Shown: piece after piece, positions 25,250 to 32,965 of the stretch | How the letters are laid out: every line of letters starts with the position of its first letter | Position numbering within the stretch: position 1 is the stretch's first letter | DNA from: a virus | IMG/VR virus record: IMGVR_UViG_3300031578_000129 | Span: 1-42,020 of that record | Reading direction: 5' to 3' (one strand) | Length of the DNA stretch: 42,020 nucleotides | Translations under genes and position numbers: made by a program | The notes under the pieces: model-generated | What the model was told of the DNA's origin: nothing | The model's input: only the letters and a program-made list of their open reading frames with translations | The model's database searches: none

Positions 25250-26116
25250 TTATCCTTGTGATGGTTCAAACTCTGAAGTTGAATCAGAGAGAGTAGGGTA
25301 AACCCAATCTGGATTTTGAAAATACTTTGGAGTAATTATCATATTTCTCTCTGCACACATTGGTAATTTAACCTGAAGAAATTCTGAGAGCCCACAAATA
25401 TCTTCTTTAAAAGTATCAAGAGCACTTACTCCTTGAGCATTTCGTTTAAACATAGTTTCAATAGTATCCCCAACTGGAAAATATTCCACTCTAGTTGGAC
25501 CAGTTTCTATACTCTTAACTCCTCCCTGACCAGTAGATTCTGAAGAAGTGAATGAACCACCAAAGAACCCAATTAAATTTCCCTTAGCTGCTAAAATTAA
25601 GGCATCATAAACAACCAATTTAGCTAATAAAGCATTTACTAATATAGGCCATTTTTCTTCAATATTCAAATCCTGGTCAGCAATATTAAAAGCTGATTGT
25701 AATATCTTTCTCCAAAAGAAAATTCTTTGATTACGATAATCCTCGGATAATACTATGTTAGCGGGTAATTCTGCATTTAAATAAGCCTGAATAGTTTCAG
25801 AGAAAGGAACATAATCCAATACAGTTATGTTTCCTTTTACTAAAGGTATAACTTCTGTCGATACTTTTGTTTCTTCTATAATATATTCAAAAGTCCCATT
25901 AATAGCAGAATGAGTAATAGTAAATGGTACTGTAATTTTACCGTTTATTTCATCTACATTACAAACTATTTCAATTGGAGTTAGGGTTAGATAGAGTAAA
26001 CACTTAGCTGTACTATCAACCATATTATAAATAGTCCCATCAAAATTAGTAAACTTAAATACTTTACTCTCTGCTTTACCTTTTATTAATTTAAAATCAA
26101 TTTCCTTTACAGTCAT
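25250..26116 (-). CDS. probable head-tail adaptor with N-terminal Ig-like domain, 288 aa
   Basis: The protein seems to have two parts. Residues about 1-100 are beta-rich (FKFTNFDGTIYNMVDSTAKC, then GKITVPFTITHSAINGTFEYII), resembling the Ig-like N-terminal domain of BppU-type baseplate proteins. From about 105 it is helical: QAYLNAELPANIVLSEDYRNQ and EEKWPILVNALLAKLVVYDALILAAKG. These are followed by GGVKSIETGPTRVEYFPVGDT, the strand-and-helix pattern of head-tail adaptors. The last 30 residues are a Pro/Ser-rich tail. The family assignment is by pattern; the combination of the two domains is unusual. Confidence 0.55.
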   Translation of the reverse strand: MTVKEIDFKLIKGKAESKVFKFTNFDGTIYNMVDSTAKCLLYLTLTPIEIVCNVDEINGKITVPFTITHSAINGTFEYIIEETKVSTEVIPLVKGNITVLDYVPFSETIQAYLNAELPANIVLSEDYRNQRIFFWRKILQSAFNIADQDLNIEEKWPILVNALLAKLVVYDALILAAKGNLIGFFGGSFTSSESTGQGGVKSIETGPTRVEYFPVGDTIETMFKRNAQGVSALDTFKEDICGLSEFLQVKLPMCAERNMIITPKYFQNPDWVYPTLSDSTSEFEPSQG

Positions 26117-26145
26117 AATTATATATTTATTATATAAACTATAGT
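26117..26145 (-). promoter_or_regulatory. candidate phage promoter element upstream of the adaptor gene
   Basis: The minus strand reads ACTATAGTTTATATAATAAA and continues TATATAATT to the ATG at 26116. It is the best match to the recurring ACTATA-N3-TATATAAT element. The AACAACACTA string just before it is shared with 9299-9330. It is very close to the start codon, so an AT-rich leader role cannot be excluded. Confidence 0.42.
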
Positions 26146-26149
26146 GTTG

Positions 26150-26425
26150 TTATTGTGTTTCGGTCTCTAAAATAACAATAGTTATAAATTCTGATTCCTT
26201 AGTTACAGGAGTTTCTTTCTGAACCATTTCAACATTAAGATCTGAATCCCCTACTTGAACCTCCATTGGCTCGAGTTCATCAACCATGATAGCTTCTAAT
26301 TCTAATACTTCAACATCGAATTCCTGCCCATAAATAATACTCCCAGTTGAAATATTTAAGAAATGTTCTAAAGCTGTTCCTGTAGTTAAAGTTGATATTT
26401 CGACTAACCTTTCTCCTGTTGTCAT
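26150..26425 (-). CDS. hypothetical acidic protein, 91 aa
   Basis: The protein is strongly acidic and beta-like (FDVEVLELEAIMVDELEPMEVQ, ending ITIVILETETQ) with almost no basic residues. I do not recognise it. It follows the 156-residue virion protein by a 1-nt overlap and lies before the probable adaptor, so it is likely a small virion or scaffold-like accessory, though nothing proves this. Confidence 0.6.
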   Translation of the reverse strand: MTTGERLVEISTLTTGTALEHFLNISTGSIIYGQEFDVEVLELEAIMVDELEPMEVQVGDSDLNVEMVQKETPVTKESEFITIVILETETQ

Positions 26426-26895
26426 TATGGTAATACTTTATCCCAAACAGCATCGGCATTTCCAGAAGCATCAGGTATACCCATTAATTGATCATGTTCT
26501 TCAATAGATAATCCACTTCCAATAGCTTTAACAATTAACCCGGCTGAATTTGTTGGAATAACCTGTACTTGATTCTGAACTAATATACCACCTACCGCAT
26601 CAAAGATATTATTATTACTTCCTATTAATATTACAGTATATTGACCATCCTCATATTCAACAGAGTATGGTGGTAATATTGATATTGCTCTTGCGTATGT
26701 AATTCCTGCTACTGTAACTTCTGTATTATGATTATGTGTTTTTTGTTGAACAATTCCCTCTTCACTATCTTCCCATGATTTAAGTTGTAATCTAAAAGTA
26801 TTTGTATCATGATTATATAATGTTCCAGATATAAAAATTAAATCTACTTTTGGTACGAAAATCACATGGGTTAAAGGATTAACAGAAATTGCCAT
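26425..26895 (-). CDS. virion structural protein, 156 aa (appendage-like)
   Basis: The first 100 residues are beta-rich (VDLIFISGTLYNHDTNTFRL, then VTVAGITYARAISILPPYSVEYEDGQYTVILIG), suggesting an Ig-like or jelly-roll fold. The C-terminus is a short helical tail with LSIEEHDQLMGIPDASGNADAVWDKVLP; an 'AVWd..l' ending recurs in phage appendage proteins. It shares short overlaps with both neighbours, so it is part of the same translational unit. The role is inferred from this context. Confidence 0.6.
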   Translation of the reverse strand: MAISVNPLTHVIFVPKVDLIFISGTLYNHDTNTFRLQLKSWEDSEEGIVQQKTHNHNTEVTVAGITYARAISILPPYSVEYEDGQYTVILIGSNNNIFDAVGGILVQNQVQVIPTNSAGLIVKAIGSGLSIEEHDQLMGIPDASGNADAVWDKVLP

Positions 26896-27140
26896 TATTC
26901 AGTTCCTCCACTAAATAATTTTGTTTGAACTCCAGCTAATTGAATTTTAAATTGTTCTATTTGTGCTTTTTGTGCTCTTAATTCTGCTTCTAATGAAAAA
27001 ATTTTTTCCCGCATCTCTCTCAATTCTCTTCGAGTTTCTTTTGAATAAGCAATTACTGTCATTACATTTCTCGTAGTAACTTCTTCAAAAGCTTTTTTTA
27101 ATTCTTTTTCTCCTGATTGGAATATTTCATCTTTACTCAT
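26895..27140 (-). CDS. small coiled-coil protein, 81 aa
   Basis: Residues about 30-70 form a strong coiled coil (SKETRRELREMREKIFSLEAEL, then AQKAQIEQFKIQLAGVQTKL). The N-terminus MSKDEIFQSGEKELKKAFEEV is also helical. There is no membrane segment. It sits between two virion surface proteins and overlaps the upstream one by 8 nt. It could be an oligomerisation helix of an appendage or an assembly helper; no family is recognised. Confidence 0.65.
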   Translation of the reverse strand: MSKDEIFQSGEKELKKAFEEVTTRNVMTVIAYSKETRRELREMREKIFSLEAELRAQKAQIEQFKIQLAGVQTKLFSGGTE

Positions 27141-28953
27141 CTGGTATCATTTGAATTATTTGATTAAGTCCTGTAACACTATCTACGGTTCCTACTATTG
27201 GACTTTGCTGATATAAAATACCTGAAGTAGCCCTTCTAACTCTTCCTATTACTGGTTGATCTATACCTACAATTCTCACATCTTCAATTTCTCCAATAGA
27301 ATCAGTTATCCCATTAATAAAAGCAAAAGTTGCTAATATTGTTCCAGTAGCAGGAGAACTTGCAGACTCAACCATTGTATATGAATATGAATTATCACTT
27401 ATATAGGTAATTTCATATGCTCCATTATATGCTTCTTCATTAGCTCCAAGTATAATTATATTATCTCCTGAACTTAAACCATGATCTGTATGAGTTACAG
27501 TTGCAGTTGTTCCCGAGCTTACTATTGTAACTAAATCTTGATAAGGAAAATTAGTATCATCAGTAACCCATAAAAGAACTCTTGCTCCTATAACTTCATC
27601 TCCTGAAAGAATATCTTTTACTATTATCTTTGTTGTAACAGATGCTCCAAGAAATGTAACTGTACTACCAGTATAAGTACTTGGATCGGATCCATCATTT
27701 TTATAAATCCCAATAGCACTACCTGATGTATTATTTACAGCATAAGTATTACCTGAAAAAGTTAAATTATAATATGCAAATGGACTTCCAGTTGCACTTG
27801 GGTGTTGGACTCCTGCTCCAGTTGTATTAGCAATAAATTTAGAGTTTTTAATATTAGTACTACTACTCCAAAGTAATGCTCCAAGTGTACTTGTAGTTTC
27901 AGAAAAAGTAATATTTCTTGCTACTACCGCTCCAATATCTATTTGTCCACACGCTTGAAATACTACACCTGCAAGTATATGAGATGTATCAGAACCAAAA
28001 TCTATTCCTTGATCAACTAACTGAAACTTAGTATTATATAATTCTAATACATCTAAATTAGAATCAGTAAAATCAACATATAATTCTGGACCAGCACTAA
28101 GATAAGTTGATCCTGATCGACCATTTATTGTATCTCCACTACCTACAACAACTCCATCAATAAATGTATTAGTTCCTGTAGAATTTCCTACTGCTGATAT
28201 ATTATAAGTTAAGGCACCACTATCAAGAAATACTACTGTAGCATTTTGATCTTTAAAATATGTTGTAGTAGTACCACTATTATCTCCAAATGTTATATCT
28301 CCTTGTACTCCATAAACACCAGGTTGATATTCCATTACTATTCCATAAGCCTTACCTGCTGATGTACTTGCATCATCAGCTGCTATTTCTGCCCATATAC
28401 CAGGATCACCTGATGTTCCTCCTTTTATATTAAGTCCTGTTCCATGACGAGCTATATCAATAAAACAGTTTTCTGTACCCCCTAGAGATTTAGCAAGTGT
28501 TTTAAATCCAACTCCAACTTGAGTAATAGAACCCCATACCATTGAACCCTCACTACCTGCTAATGTTGACTTATAAGTAGGCAAATTATTAGCATCAAGC
28601 ATATAACAAGTCCAACCACCAACGTTAAATGCTGGATAATAATTACTACCTCCTACATGATATGCCATCCTATTTGTCCCATCTCCTACAACAATTCTTA
28701 CCCCACCATTTTCAATAGTATCCATCTGTCCTCTTGGAGACATCCAAATATATATCTTTCTATTTAAAGCATTAAATGAAGAAACAGTTTGATATCCCTG
28801 TACGGTGGAATTAGAAACAACAACACCTAAACAGTTCGTACCTTCCCTCTGAAATCCTGCAAAAGTATCAAATGTTATACCTACCCAAGTGCCAATGGTA
28901 TCAGCATCCCAAAGTTCTGTCATTGTTTCTGTTATGGTTATACTTACTGCCAT
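27133..28953 (-). CDS. large beta-structured virion surface protein, 606 aa
   Basis: The protein is Gly-, Ser- and Thr-rich and predicted to be nearly all beta. The first 200 residues resemble a jelly-roll/lectin-like head (LNRKIYIWMSPRGQMDTIENGG). The middle (about 205-430) has repeated short strands with N and G turns (NISAVGNSTGTNTFIDGVVVG) typical of a beta-helix. A module at about 480-545, GTTATVTHTDHGLSSGDNIIILG followed by AYNGAYEITYISDNSYSYTM, is a known repeat type in phage surface proteins. The end (IVGIDQPVIGRVRRATSG) is an appendage-like strand pair. It is likely a virion fibre or decoration, host target unknown. Confidence 0.65.
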   Translation of the reverse strand: MAVSITITETMTELWDADTIGTWVGITFDTFAGFQREGTNCLGVVVSNSTVQGYQTVSSFNALNRKIYIWMSPRGQMDTIENGGVRIVVGDGTNRMAYHVGGSNYYPAFNVGGWTCYMLDANNLPTYKSTLAGSEGSMVWGSITQVGVGFKTLAKSLGGTENCFIDIARHGTGLNIKGGTSGDPGIWAEIAADDASTSAGKAYGIVMEYQPGVYGVQGDITFGDNSGTTTTYFKDQNATVVFLDSGALTYNISAVGNSTGTNTFIDGVVVGSGDTINGRSGSTYLSAGPELYVDFTDSNLDVLELYNTKFQLVDQGIDFGSDTSHILAGVVFQACGQIDIGAVVARNITFSETTSTLGALLWSSSTNIKNSKFIANTTGAGVQHPSATGSPFAYYNLTFSGNTYAVNNTSGSAIGIYKNDGSDPSTYTGSTVTFLGASVTTKIIVKDILSGDEVIGARVLLWVTDDTNFPYQDLVTIVSSGTTATVTHTDHGLSSGDNIIILGANEEAYNGAYEITYISDNSYSYTMVESASSPATGTILATFAFINGITDSIGEIEDVRIVGIDQPVIGRVRRATSGILYQQSPIVGTVDSVTGLNQIIQMIPDE

Positions 28954-29360
28954 GACTTTTTAAACCTATCATATAAAATTATTGATGCCGTATGTATCCC
29001 CTGCATAAGACCAGAATCTCTTGGAGTTTCAACCTTTAAAGAAATATCAATTCCTCTCTTTAAAAGTGGAGTTAAATTTACTCCACTTTTACCAAAAATA
29101 TATAAAACATTTTCTGGGTGTATAAAATCTTTTAATCTAACACTTCCTTTTTCATGCAAAAATATAATATTTAAATCCCTATTTTCTTCAAGAACTTCTT
29201 GCATTGTCTGACGTTCTGTAAGATATTGATTTAATATTCCAGAAACAGGAACCATATAAAATTGATCAACAAGAAATTCCCTTACTAACAATTCCCACAC
29301 ATTTATTTCCATAAGAGGAGCATTCCAAGTCCTCTCCCACATTCCTGCAATCTTAATCAT
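28944..29360 (-). CDS. hypothetical protein, 138 aa
   Basis: This alpha/beta protein (MIKIAGMWERTWNAPLMEIN, then LTERQTMQEVLEENRDLNIIFLHEKG) is not recognised. It has no membrane segment or catalytic motif. It lies between two large virion surface proteins with overlaps of 1 and 10 nt, so it probably helps to fold or attach one of them; a dedicated appendage chaperone or connector is possible. The evidence is only position. Confidence 0.6.
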   Translation of the reverse strand: MIKIAGMWERTWNAPLMEINVWELLVREFLVDQFYMVPVSGILNQYLTERQTMQEVLEENRDLNIIFLHEKGSVRLKDFIHPENVLYIFGKSGVNLTPLLKRGIDISLKVETPRDSGLMQGIHTASIILYDRFKKSWQ

Positions 29361-31132
29361 TAAGCATCTGTTGTTCTAATTACTGATATACTTTGACCTG
29401 ATGATAAAAAAGTCCAAGCAGAAATAAACTGCTTAATTGGACTTCCACCACCATCTCTTACAATTACTACAAGATTTCTATCTGAAACATAAGTACCTTG
29501 ATAAGATAATGAACCTGAATCTGCCAACTTATCTATATATGCTATATAAACATCATTACCAATAGAAGCATTAACAGAAAGAAAATCTTCATTACCATCA
29601 GTAGTATCAATAGTAAAATAATTAGGAGTACCATTCTCCCAACCTGAATAATGAAGCCTACGTTCAAAACCATTATTATCAATTACTCTAATATATCCTG
29701 TTGAAGGAGTATCTAATGGGATTGATTCTGTAACTTCTACCTGAGTAATATCATTAATAGTAAGAGCAAGATCAAGTGAAAGTTGATCTTTTTTAATCGC
29801 TGGATCACCATTAGTATCATAACTTGTACCATCCCAAGGAGCAACAAGAACATAATCTTCTCCTGATACAAGACCAGTGACAGAGTTTGTTACAAGATTA
29901 GGTGGACTCCATTGAACATTAGCAAGATCAAATAATTTATCTCCTGAATTTATATCTGATGGTTGAATACCTATACCATAGGCACCAATTATTTGTGTAC
30001 CTGTAGAAACACCAATAAATGGTTTAGATATAAGAGCAGAACGATCTGTTACAGTTCCTTGTACTGCTGTTGCAGAAGCTCCATTTATAGTTACTCCACC
30101 AGAAGGAGCTTGTCCTGTAAGTATTTGTATCCACATTTTTGTTCCTGCTGTTGTACTATCAATAGCAAGTAACTGTCCTGTTCCAGGTGTTGCTCCTGCC
30201 CAATCTAATTCTTCTGGTTCAACAAAAGTTCCAGTTGGAGATGATATAGCAATTTCATGAGTAATTCCTCTAAATAATTCTCCATTTAACCCATAAAGAG
30301 TTGAACTTGACCCATCTCTTGTTAACCACTTCATTCTTTCATAGAAATTATTAATAGTCCTACTTGGATAATTAGTATTCCATTCAGAATAAAAATACTC
30401 AAGAGTAGAATCATCATTAATATCTAAACCTTTATATCCCTCAGTTACAAGAGTAATTCCCGTCCATCCTGAAACAGTAGCTTCTATTGTTTGATTATTC
30501 AAATCTGTAGCATCCGCAAGAGCTAATACGTTATTACCTCTAGATGAGCCATTAATCTTAAATTCCTGATAAGTATAATTAAATCTACGAGCAGTACCAA
30601 TTATTCTTCTACCATCAATATCTCCACCATCAACTGCATAATCATGAACTTTAAGCATAAATCTATGAGAAATACCTGAATTATCATTATAGTTAAGACC
30701 ACCATCCCCTTGAACTTTATCCCTACAATTCCACCAATCATCTGCTAATACTTCACCATTCTGAATAATTTGGATCTGCACATCAGAATTACCAAAGTTT
30801 ACTATACCATCCCATATTATCTGATCTACACCTATCGTTCCTTGTATAACAGAACCATCATACAAATGTTCGGGAGCATTCACATCAAGCTTATAACTAT
30901 TTATTAGAGTTATAATATTATCAGTAGATCTTCTTGAAGGATCAACATTGGTAATATCAAGTTCATCACTACTAGAGGGTACAGCCACAGCATCGTCTGC
31001 CAAAGATTGTAACCATCTATGGAACTCAATAACTGTTGCATAAGAAGGAGCTGAACCTGTATGGTCATCTCCTATATATGAGATAACCTTAGTATCCCTA
31101 TCAATTGTCCAATCAGCTGCTACTATAGCCAT
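29360..31132 (-). CDS. large virion structural protein, 590 aa
   Basis: The protein begins MAIVAADWTIDRDTKVISYIGDDHTGSAPSYATVIEFHRWLQSLAD, a start that I associate with phage virion proteins of unknown role from environmental viruses. The first 200 residues have a mixed fold with conserved Trp (DDWWNCRDKVQG), and the rest is beta-rich with G/S/T turns, ending ISVIRTTDA. No enzyme motif or signal peptide is visible. Its neighbours downstream are two structural genes with 1-nt junctions, so this is a co-expressed appendage module. Confidence 0.65.
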   Translation of the reverse strand: MAIVAADWTIDRDTKVISYIGDDHTGSAPSYATVIEFHRWLQSLADDAVAVPSSSDELDITNVDPSRRSTDNIITLINSYKLDVNAPEHLYDGSVIQGTIGVDQIIWDGIVNFGNSDVQIQIIQNGEVLADDWWNCRDKVQGDGGLNYNDNSGISHRFMLKVHDYAVDGGDIDGRRIIGTARRFNYTYQEFKINGSSRGNNVLALADATDLNNQTIEATVSGWTGITLVTEGYKGLDINDDSTLEYFYSEWNTNYPSRTINNFYERMKWLTRDGSSSTLYGLNGELFRGITHEIAISSPTGTFVEPEELDWAGATPGTGQLLAIDSTTAGTKMWIQILTGQAPSGGVTINGASATAVQGTVTDRSALISKPFIGVSTGTQIIGAYGIGIQPSDINSGDKLFDLANVQWSPPNLVTNSVTGLVSGEDYVLVAPWDGTSYDTNGDPAIKKDQLSLDLALTINDITQVEVTESIPLDTPSTGYIRVIDNNGFERRLHYSGWENGTPNYFTIDTTDGNEDFLSVNASIGNDVYIAYIDKLADSGSLSYQGTYVSDRNLVVIVRDGGGSPIKQFISAWTFLSSGQSISVIRTTDA

Positions 31133-31151
31133 AATTTTATAATTTTATATA

Positions 31152-31271
31152 TTAATTAAAGTTAAAAGTTATACCGGAAAGAATAAAAAATTTACGAATA
31201 TAAAAATCATAACCCACACCAAAATTTAAATGTTGAAAAACTGTAACCACTCCGACATTCTCAAACCTAAC
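31152..31271 (-). pseudogene. fossil C-terminus of a beta-barrel outer-membrane protein
   Basis: This 120-nt open stretch has no start codon of its own and is preceded by an in-frame stop at 31272-31274. It encodes 39 residues and ends HLNFGVGYDFYIRKFFILSGITFNFN. That closely matches the C-terminus of the barrel just upstream on the same strand, QFVNIGGGYNFTVKQFFILTGAVYNF. The whole gene-free gap 31133-31296 is mostly this relic, ending 20 nt before the 590-residue gene. The simplest reading is that a second, related barrel gene once ended here and was replaced, or partly overwritten, by recombination. Confidence 0.7.
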
Positions 31272-31296
31272 CTAAAACCCATGAAAAAAAGTTTCC

Positions 31297-32142
31297 TTAG
31301 AAATTATAAACTGCTCCTGTTAAAATAAAGAATTGCTTTACTGTGAAGTTATACCCGCCTCCAATATTCACAAATTGAAGCGCATTAATGGTCACTGCTG
31401 CAGCAAAACCCGAATCTTCTTCAGAAGCATCAAGCATTACAAGCGCATTAAAGCCATAATTATTAACCAAAGTTCCGCTATGTTCAACATAATGCTGATA
31501 GCCCAAGCCGATCCCTGCAGAGCTGAATGTCGATGATTTGAATGTTTTAAGCTCTTTGTCAAAGTTAAACTGGACTGCTGTTAATGTTGCTGAAGGACGG
31601 AAAAACCATTGAGCAGATTGATCCCCTTCGGCCCTGATTGACATTGTATGACCTTTGGGTTTAAGAAACCCGTCCCAGGGACCTTGTGCAGAAGCTATCA
31701 GGGGAAAGGAAAAAAGAATAAAAATAGCTGCTGCCTTTACTAATTTACTGATATATCTCTTGCTTGCAAATACCCGTTTTTTCTCAGTGCTATAAGGCGG
31801 TGCAAAGAATGTGGTTACAAGATAAGTACCGGTTGTGTAAGCAACTACTTTTAAAACGATAGGCCATAAAATTTGCCCGGCTACAATAAATGTACCTACG
31901 GCTTCAAGAATTCCCGCACCTAAAGCAATAAGTAATCCTGAAAAAACATTGATAATACTCAGTGATCCTGCCGGTGAATCAGAATGCAACAAAGAGATAA
32001 GGTTCTTTCCCGCATAATTAAGTGCAATGCAAATGGCTGTAACAGCCATAAGCACATAATCAATAGGTGTAGTGGTGAAAAAAGTCACCACTACTCCAAT
32101 AATCGCCATTAAAAGTCCTTTAAAAAATTGTTGTGTTGTCAT
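31297..32142 (-). CDS. fusion: holin-like membrane domain, signal peptide, outer-membrane beta-barrel
   Basis: The 281-residue product is unusual. Residues about 7-112 hold three or four hydrophobic helices (GLLMAIIGVVVTFF, IDYVLMAVTAICIALNY, INVFSGLLIALGAGILEAV, ILWPIVLKVVAYTTGTYLV), resembling a small holin-like membrane protein. After a basic stretch (KKRVFASKRYISKLVK), residues 137-152 are a textbook Sec signal sequence ending LIASA with a likely cleavage after Ala152. Residues 153-281 are amphipathic beta strands ending in aromatic YNF, the hallmark of outer-membrane barrels inserted by BAM. The product could therefore connect or permeabilise both membranes, as holin and spanin do. The gene is G+C-richer than most neighbours and 20 nt before it is a fossil of a related barrel end. 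Lysis is an inference. Confidence 0.6.
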   Translation of the reverse strand: MTTQQFFKGLLMAIIGVVVTFFTTTPIDYVLMAVTAICIALNYAGKNLISLLHSDSPAGSLSIINVFSGLLIALGAGILEAVGTFIVAGQILWPIVLKVVAYTTGTYLVTTFFAPPYSTEKKRVFASKRYISKLVKAAAIFILFSFPLIASAQGPWDGFLKPKGHTMSIRAEGDQSAQWFFRPSATLTAVQFNFDKELKTFKSSTFSSAGIGLGYQHYVEHSGTLVNNYGFNALVMLDASEEDSGFAAAVTINALQFVNIGGGYNFTVKQFFILTGAVYNF

Positions 32143-32153
32143 TGTTTTAATTT

Positions 32154-32963
32154 TTAAATTAATACTGGTAAATCTTTTAAAATATCTGCAATCTTATCAT
32201 CATTTATCATCCCGTCATAAAGATATGGTCCCTCATCCTGCTGGTCCGGCTCGTCTCCGCTTTCATCATAAGTATGACTACCATGAGAAGAAATCTCAAA
32301 ACAATAGACAGTACCTTCAAATATCTGCCTGTCAATAAGTTTATCCGGCCCCTCAATAGTACAAGCCTGAGAGAATCCCAGTCTCCTTAATTCTCTGGCA
32401 GCTAAATCATCCCATTGCCTGTAAGTAAGTCCCTTCTTCTTAGTTTCTATCAATGCGTAATGATAGGCTCCATTTGCCCTACCATTAAATACTGCATCTG
32501 CAGCCGTTTCGTAATCCCGGCAAGCTGACATTGCTATATAGTTAAGCCCTTCAGTCGGAGACAATACCTTATTCACTATCTCTTTATGTATAGGGAATTG
32601 TGGGTTATGATAAACCCTTGCCTGCAATAAATTATCAGGTTGTATGGCCCGTGTATTTGATTCTGAGAAACAAGTATCCATGATAAACAAAAGAAGATCA
32701 CCGGGCTTCATTCTCGAAACAACCGCTTTTAATTCAGACAGGAATCTGGCACAAGTTGATTGGGAGTCTTTGAATTTCCTAAATGTGTAATAAGGCCAGA
32801 TTTTAAGAACCGCCTTTTCAAAGTCAACCTGGTCATTGGGAGGCCCGGCAAGATCATTCGCCGTTCCGGGATAATTGCCACAGACAATACTAACAACTGT
32901 GTTATCGGTAAAGTCAGGCAATTCCACTACATCATTATTCCCAAACCATTTCTTAAAGCACAT
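32154..32963 (-). CDS. metacaspase-like protein with transposed catalytic histidine segment
   Basis: The 269-residue product carries recognisable caspase-fold (peptidase C14, metacaspase) motifs in a non-canonical order. The start SIVCGNYPGTANDLAGPPND (26-44) and the strand KPGDLLLF (86-93) are typical. Immediately after comes MDTCFSES with the catalytic Cys98; the normal His segment between them is missing. SACRDYETAADAVFNGRANGAYHYAL (146-171) and TYRQWDDLAARELRRLGFSQA, with the end IEGPDKLIDRQIF, match the standard family C-terminus. Then residues 222-269 supply the missing piece: FEISSHGSHTYDESGDEPD with the catalytic-type His227, followed by the acidic loop and INDDKIADILKDLP. Both dyad residues are present but in swapped order. 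Activity is unknown; it could be an active but permuted protease or a decoy. The gene is visibly more G+C-rich than the flanks. Confidence 0.75.
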   Translation of the reverse strand: MCFKKWFGNNDVVELPDFTDNTVVSIVCGNYPGTANDLAGPPNDQVDFEKAVLKIWPYYTFRKFKDSQSTCARFLSELKAVVSRMKPGDLLLFIMDTCFSESNTRAIQPDNLLQARVYHNPQFPIHKEIVNKVLSPTEGLNYIAMSACRDYETAADAVFNGRANGAYHYALIETKKKGLTYRQWDDLAARELRRLGFSQACTIEGPDKLIDRQIFEGTVYCFEISSHGSHTYDESGDEPDQQDEGPYLYDGMINDDKIADILKDLPVLI

Positions 32964-32965
32964 AT

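Noticed and set aside
32154-32963. Caspase-like gene taken as the prohead protease
   Set aside because: Prohead proteases belong to other folds (S14, U9, S78) and sit near the portal and capsid genes; the caspase-like motifs and the distant location do not fit.
32154-32963. Caspase-like gene read as a simple frameshifted pseudogene
   Set aside because: The frame is open through 269 codons, all family motifs are in the same frame and the His segment is intact, so a rearrangement explains the order better than decay.
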